A program made the position numbers and the translations under genes. Below the pieces are notes generated by a model. That model made no database searches, was not told where the DNA came from, and saw nothing but the letters and a program-made list of their open reading frames with translations. Below are positions 61,578 to 64,000 of a DNA stretch of 64,000 nucleotides, in pieces. Numbering within the stretch: position 1 is the first letter of the stretch; each line of letters begins with the position of its first letter. The stretch covers positions 1-64,000 of the forward strand of contig NZ_JAFLHG010000011.1 of NCBI RefSeq assembly GCF_018717645.1, in the 5' to 3' direction. The DNA is from Microbacterium flavum. GTDB taxonomy: Bacteria; Actinomycetota; Actinomycetes; Actinomycetales; Microbacteriaceae.

Positions 61578-62213
61578 GTGGCGGGCAAGAACCAGCTGCG
61601 CGTCGGCCGTCTCGTCAAGGCGCATGGCCTCAAGGGTGCGTTCAAGCTCGAGCTGTACACCGACGATCCGGACGGCCGCTTCATCCCGGGGGCGGCGTTC
61701 ACGCTGCAGGTTCCCGACGCGTCCCCGTGGCACGGCAAGACCCTCACGGTGCGCGAGTTCCGATGGATGAACAGCCACCCCGTGGCATTCTTCGAGGGCA
61801 TCGATGATCGCGACGCCGCGGAGGAGCTGATCAAGGCCATCCTGTGGATCGATGAGGACACCGCTGCTCCCGCCGAAGACGACGCCTGGTACGACCACCA
61901 GCTCATCGGCCTCGATGTGGTTCGCGACGATCACGTGATCGGCAAGGTCGTCCGCGTGGACCACTTTCCCGCCCAAGACCTTCTCACGGTCCGCGTCGCG
62001 GGCGATCACGAGGTCCTCGTGCCCTTCGTCCGGGCGATCGTGCCGACGGTGGACGTCGCGTCCGGGCGCATCGTGGTCACACCGCCGGCCGGACTCTTCG
62101 AGGACATCGTCGACGTCGACGTCGACGAGGCCCTCGCGGAAGACCCGACGGATGCCGACGCGACCGACGGCGACGCGGCATCCGACCCGGAGGACGCGCC
62201 CGAGCGCGACTGA
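61578..62213 (+). CDS. rimM: 16S rRNA processing protein RimM
   Basis: A 211-residue RimM with the N-terminal LRVGRLVKAHGLKGAFKLEL and the PRC-barrel part (DDAWYDHQLIGLDVVRDDHV, LVPFVRAIVPTVDVASGRIV). It assists 30S head assembly with S19. The last 40 residues are acidic. GTG 61578 follows the khpA stop within one base. trmD, the usual next gene, does not follow. Confidence 0.94.
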   Translation: MAGKNQLRVGRLVKAHGLKGAFKLELYTDDPDGRFIPGAAFTLQVPDASPWHGKTLTVREFRWMNSHPVAFFEGIDDRDAAEELIKAILWIDEDTAAPAEDDAWYDHQLIGLDVVRDDHVIGKVVRVDHFPAQDLLTVRVAGDHEVLVPFVRAIVPTVDVASGRIVVTPPAGLFEDIVDVDVDEALAEDPTDADATDGDAASDPEDAPERD

Positions 62214-62258
62214 CCCGGGCCGACCTCACTGCGGCGACGCGGCGTTCGTGCGTCGAAT

Positions 62259-62274
62259 GTGACATCGAGGAAAC
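62259..62274 (+). promoter_or_regulatory. Candidate GlnR box upstream of nitrate reductase
   Basis: GTGAC-ATCGAG-GAAAC matches the actinobacterial GlnR half-site pair GTNAC-N6-GNAAC exactly, 44 bases before the gene start. GlnR controls nitrogen assimilation, including nitrate and nitrite reductases in relatives. Confidence 0.6.
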
Positions 62275-62318
62275 ACCCCGAGCGACCCGCCGGAACCTCG
62301 ATCGCGGATCATCGTGCT

Positions 62319-64000
62319 GTGGGTGCCATCGCAGAGACATCGGGAGCGTCGCAGAGCCTTCGGGCGTCGGCGTTCCGCACGGTCTGCTCCTACTGCGGGG
62401 TGGGGTGCGGGATATCGGTGACGACGACCGCCGAGCCGGGGCATCCGATCGCCCTCGACAAGGCCGTCGGCGACAAGGCGCATCCCACGAATGCGGGCCG
62501 CCTCTGCACGAAGGGCGCGACGCACATCGACCTGATGCGCGCGCCGGGACGGATGACGACGGCCCTGCGGCGCGCCTCGCGCGGAGCGGAGGCGATTCCC
62601 GTGCGGCTGGAGACGGCGATCGACGACGCGGGGGCGCGCCTGCGCGCGATCATCGACGAGCACGGTCCGGATGCCGTCGCGGTGTACGTCTCCGGTCAGA
62701 TGACGATGGAGGCGCAGTACCTCTCGAACAAGCTGGTGAAGGGCTACCTGCGCGGCCTGCACATCGAGTCGAACTCGCGGCTGTGCATGGCTTCGGCAGG
62801 CACCGGGTACAAGCAGTCGCTCGGCGCCGACGGACCCCCGGGCTCGTACGAGGACTTCGAGCACGCCGACCTGTTCTTCGTCATCGGCTCCAATATGGCG
62901 GACTGTCACCCCATCCTCTTCCTGCGCATGGCGGACCGCCTGAAACAGGGCGCACGGCTGATCGTCGTGGACCCCCGACGGACGGCGACCGCGGAGCGCG
63001 CCGACCTGTTCCTGCAGATCGCGCCGGGCACCGACCTCGCGCTGCTGAACGGCCTGCTGCTTCTGCTCTGGGAGGCGGGGCACGTGGACCGCGACTTCAT
63101 CGCCGCCCACACGGACGGCTGGGATGCGATGCCGGCCTTCCTCGCCGACTACACCCCGGAACGCGTCGCGCAGATCACGGGTCTGGCCGAGTCCGACATC
63201 CGCACCGCCGCCCAGTGGATCGGCGAAGCCGGCGAGTGGATGACGCTGTGGACGATGGGGCTCAATCAGTCCACGCACGGCACGTGGAACACCAACGCGA
63301 TCTGCAACCTGCATCTGGCGACCGGCGCGATCTGCCGCCCGGGGAGCGGCCCGTTCTCGCTCACGGGACAGCCCAACGCCATGGGCGGGCGCGAGATGGG
63401 CTACATGGGGCCGGGGCTGCCAGGGCAGCGCTCGGTCTTCTCGGCGGAGGACCGCGCCTTCACCGAGGACGTCTGGGGGATCGACCGCGGCACGATCCGG
63501 CCGGAGGCGGGCACCGGGACGATCGACATGTTCCGGCAGATGGCCGAAGGGGCCATCAAAGCGGCATGGATCATCTGCACCAACCCGGCCGCCTCGGTGG
63601 CCAACCGCGCCACGGTCATCGATGCACTGACCTCCGCCGAGCTCGTGATCGTGCAGGACGTGTACACGGATTCGGCGACGAACGCCTACGCCGACATCCT
63701 GCTGCCCGCCACCCTCTGGGTGGAAGGCGACGGCGTCACGGTCAACAGCGACCGCACGCTGACGCTCGTGCGCAAGATCGTCGACCCTCCGGGCGACGCC
63801 CAGCCGGACTGGATGACGATCTGCAAGATCGCCCAGGCGCTCGGCGTCGCGGACGGGTTCACGTTCTCCTCGACGGAGGAGGTCTTCGACGAGATCCGCC
63901 GGTTCCACAACCCGCAGTCCGGATGGGACCTCCGCGGGATCGACTACGACCGGCTGCGCAGCGGACCCGTGCAGTGGCCGAGCCCCCCGGGAGACGCAGC
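62319..64000 (+). CDS. nasA: Assimilatory nitrate reductase catalytic subunit (5' part)
   Basis: At least 560 codons run off the right edge. The N-terminal 4Fe-4S motif is VCSYCGVGC (Cys23, 26, 30) with GRLCTKGATHID, the Mo ligand Cys is in SNSRLCMASAGTGYKQSLGA, and LTGQPNAMGGREMGYMGPGL and MGLNQSTHGTWNTNAICNLH are typical of cytosolic NasA/NarB enzymes that reduce nitrate to nitrite. GTG 62319 is the most likely start. It needs the MGD cofactor made by the genes at 9002-14760. It occupies the place of trmD after rimM. Confidence 0.9.
   Translation, partial: MGAIAETSGASQSLRASAFRTVCSYCGVGCGISVTTTAEPGHPIALDKAVGDKAHPTNAGRLCTKGATHIDLMRAPGRMTTALRRASRGAEAIPVRLETAIDDAGARLRAIIDEHGPDAVAVYVSGQMTMEAQYLSNKLVKGYLRGLHIESNSRLCMASAGTGYKQSLGADGPPGSYEDFEHADLFFVIGSNMADCHPILFLRMADRLKQGARLIVVDPRRTATAERADLFLQIAPGTDLALLNGLLLLLWEAGHVDRDFIAAHTDGWDAMPAFLADYTPERVAQITGLAESDIRTAAQWIGEAGEWMTLWTMGLNQSTHGTWNTNAICNLHLATGAICRPGSGPFSLTGQPNAMGGREMGYMGPGLPGQRSVFSAEDRAFTEDVWGIDRGTIRPEAGTGTIDMFRQMAEGAIKAAWIICTNPAASVANRATVIDALTSAELVIVQDVYTDSATNAYADILLPATLWVEGDGVTVNSDRTLTLVRKIVDPPGDAQPDWMTICKIAQALGVADGFTFSSTEEVFDEIRRFHNPQSGWDLRGIDYDRLRSGPVQWPSPPGDA

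Noticed and set aside
1..64000. CRISPR array, rRNA operon or prophage
   Set aside because: I saw no regularly spaced repeats, no rRNA sequence and no phage structural genes in the window.

Overview
The window is 64 kb of very GC-rich, densely packed DNA. The composition, the many start codons placed exactly six bases after a TANNNT-like -10 box, the mix of ATG/GTG/TTG starts and the housekeeping gene order (leuCD-murA-plsC-gpsA-ddl, recG-coaD-DUF177-rpmF-rnc-mutM-smc-ftsY, ffh, rpsP-khpA-rimM) point to an actinobacterium, most likely Microbacteriaceae and probably Microbacterium. The genus is inferred from general knowledge, not from a search.

Positions 1-8080 are an accessory metal-resistance island. 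It holds the 3' end of an IS3-type transposase, a 5'-truncated tyrosine-recombinase-like gene, a SulP anion transporter divergent from a MerR regulator, and a tightly overlapping minus-strand operon trxB-trxA-acr3-arsR/arsC fusion-arsC-chrA with an ArsR-like operator at its head. The island ends inside a PAP2-phosphatase/lipid-kinase gene whose 3' half is missing.

Positions 9002-21344 are a molybdenum block: mogA-moaE-moaA facing moaD-DUF6457-mobA-moaC-moeA-moeB, then an HTH-TOBE regulator, modABC, fdhD and a YdeP-type molybdopterin oxidoreductase. The right edge (from 62319) carries the start of an assimilatory nitrate reductase, a further molybdenum enzyme, behind a match to a GlnR box.

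Positions 21357-32462 mix a GmrSD-like DUF262/HNH protein, a divergent protein with the iron/2-oxoglutarate oxygenase residue pattern, a complete fructose PTS locus (fruR-fruK-fruA-ptsH), an MBL-fold hydrolase, tRNA-Glu(CTC), an ECF sigma factor with a DUF4349 membrane protein, and terC under a yybP-ykoY manganese riboswitch.

Positions 32521-62213 are mostly housekeeping: leucine synthesis behind a candidate attenuator with a leader peptide, cell wall and phospholipid synthesis, thiamine, RNA modification, DNA repair, chromosome segregation (smc), the SRP pathway (ftsY, ffh), lipoate synthesis (lipB-lipA) and ribosomal proteins. Its least ordinary spot is 49195-49853, where a strong promoter drives a 32-codon ORF with a near-perfect ribosome-binding site ahead of two tandem GNAT acetyltransferase paralogues.
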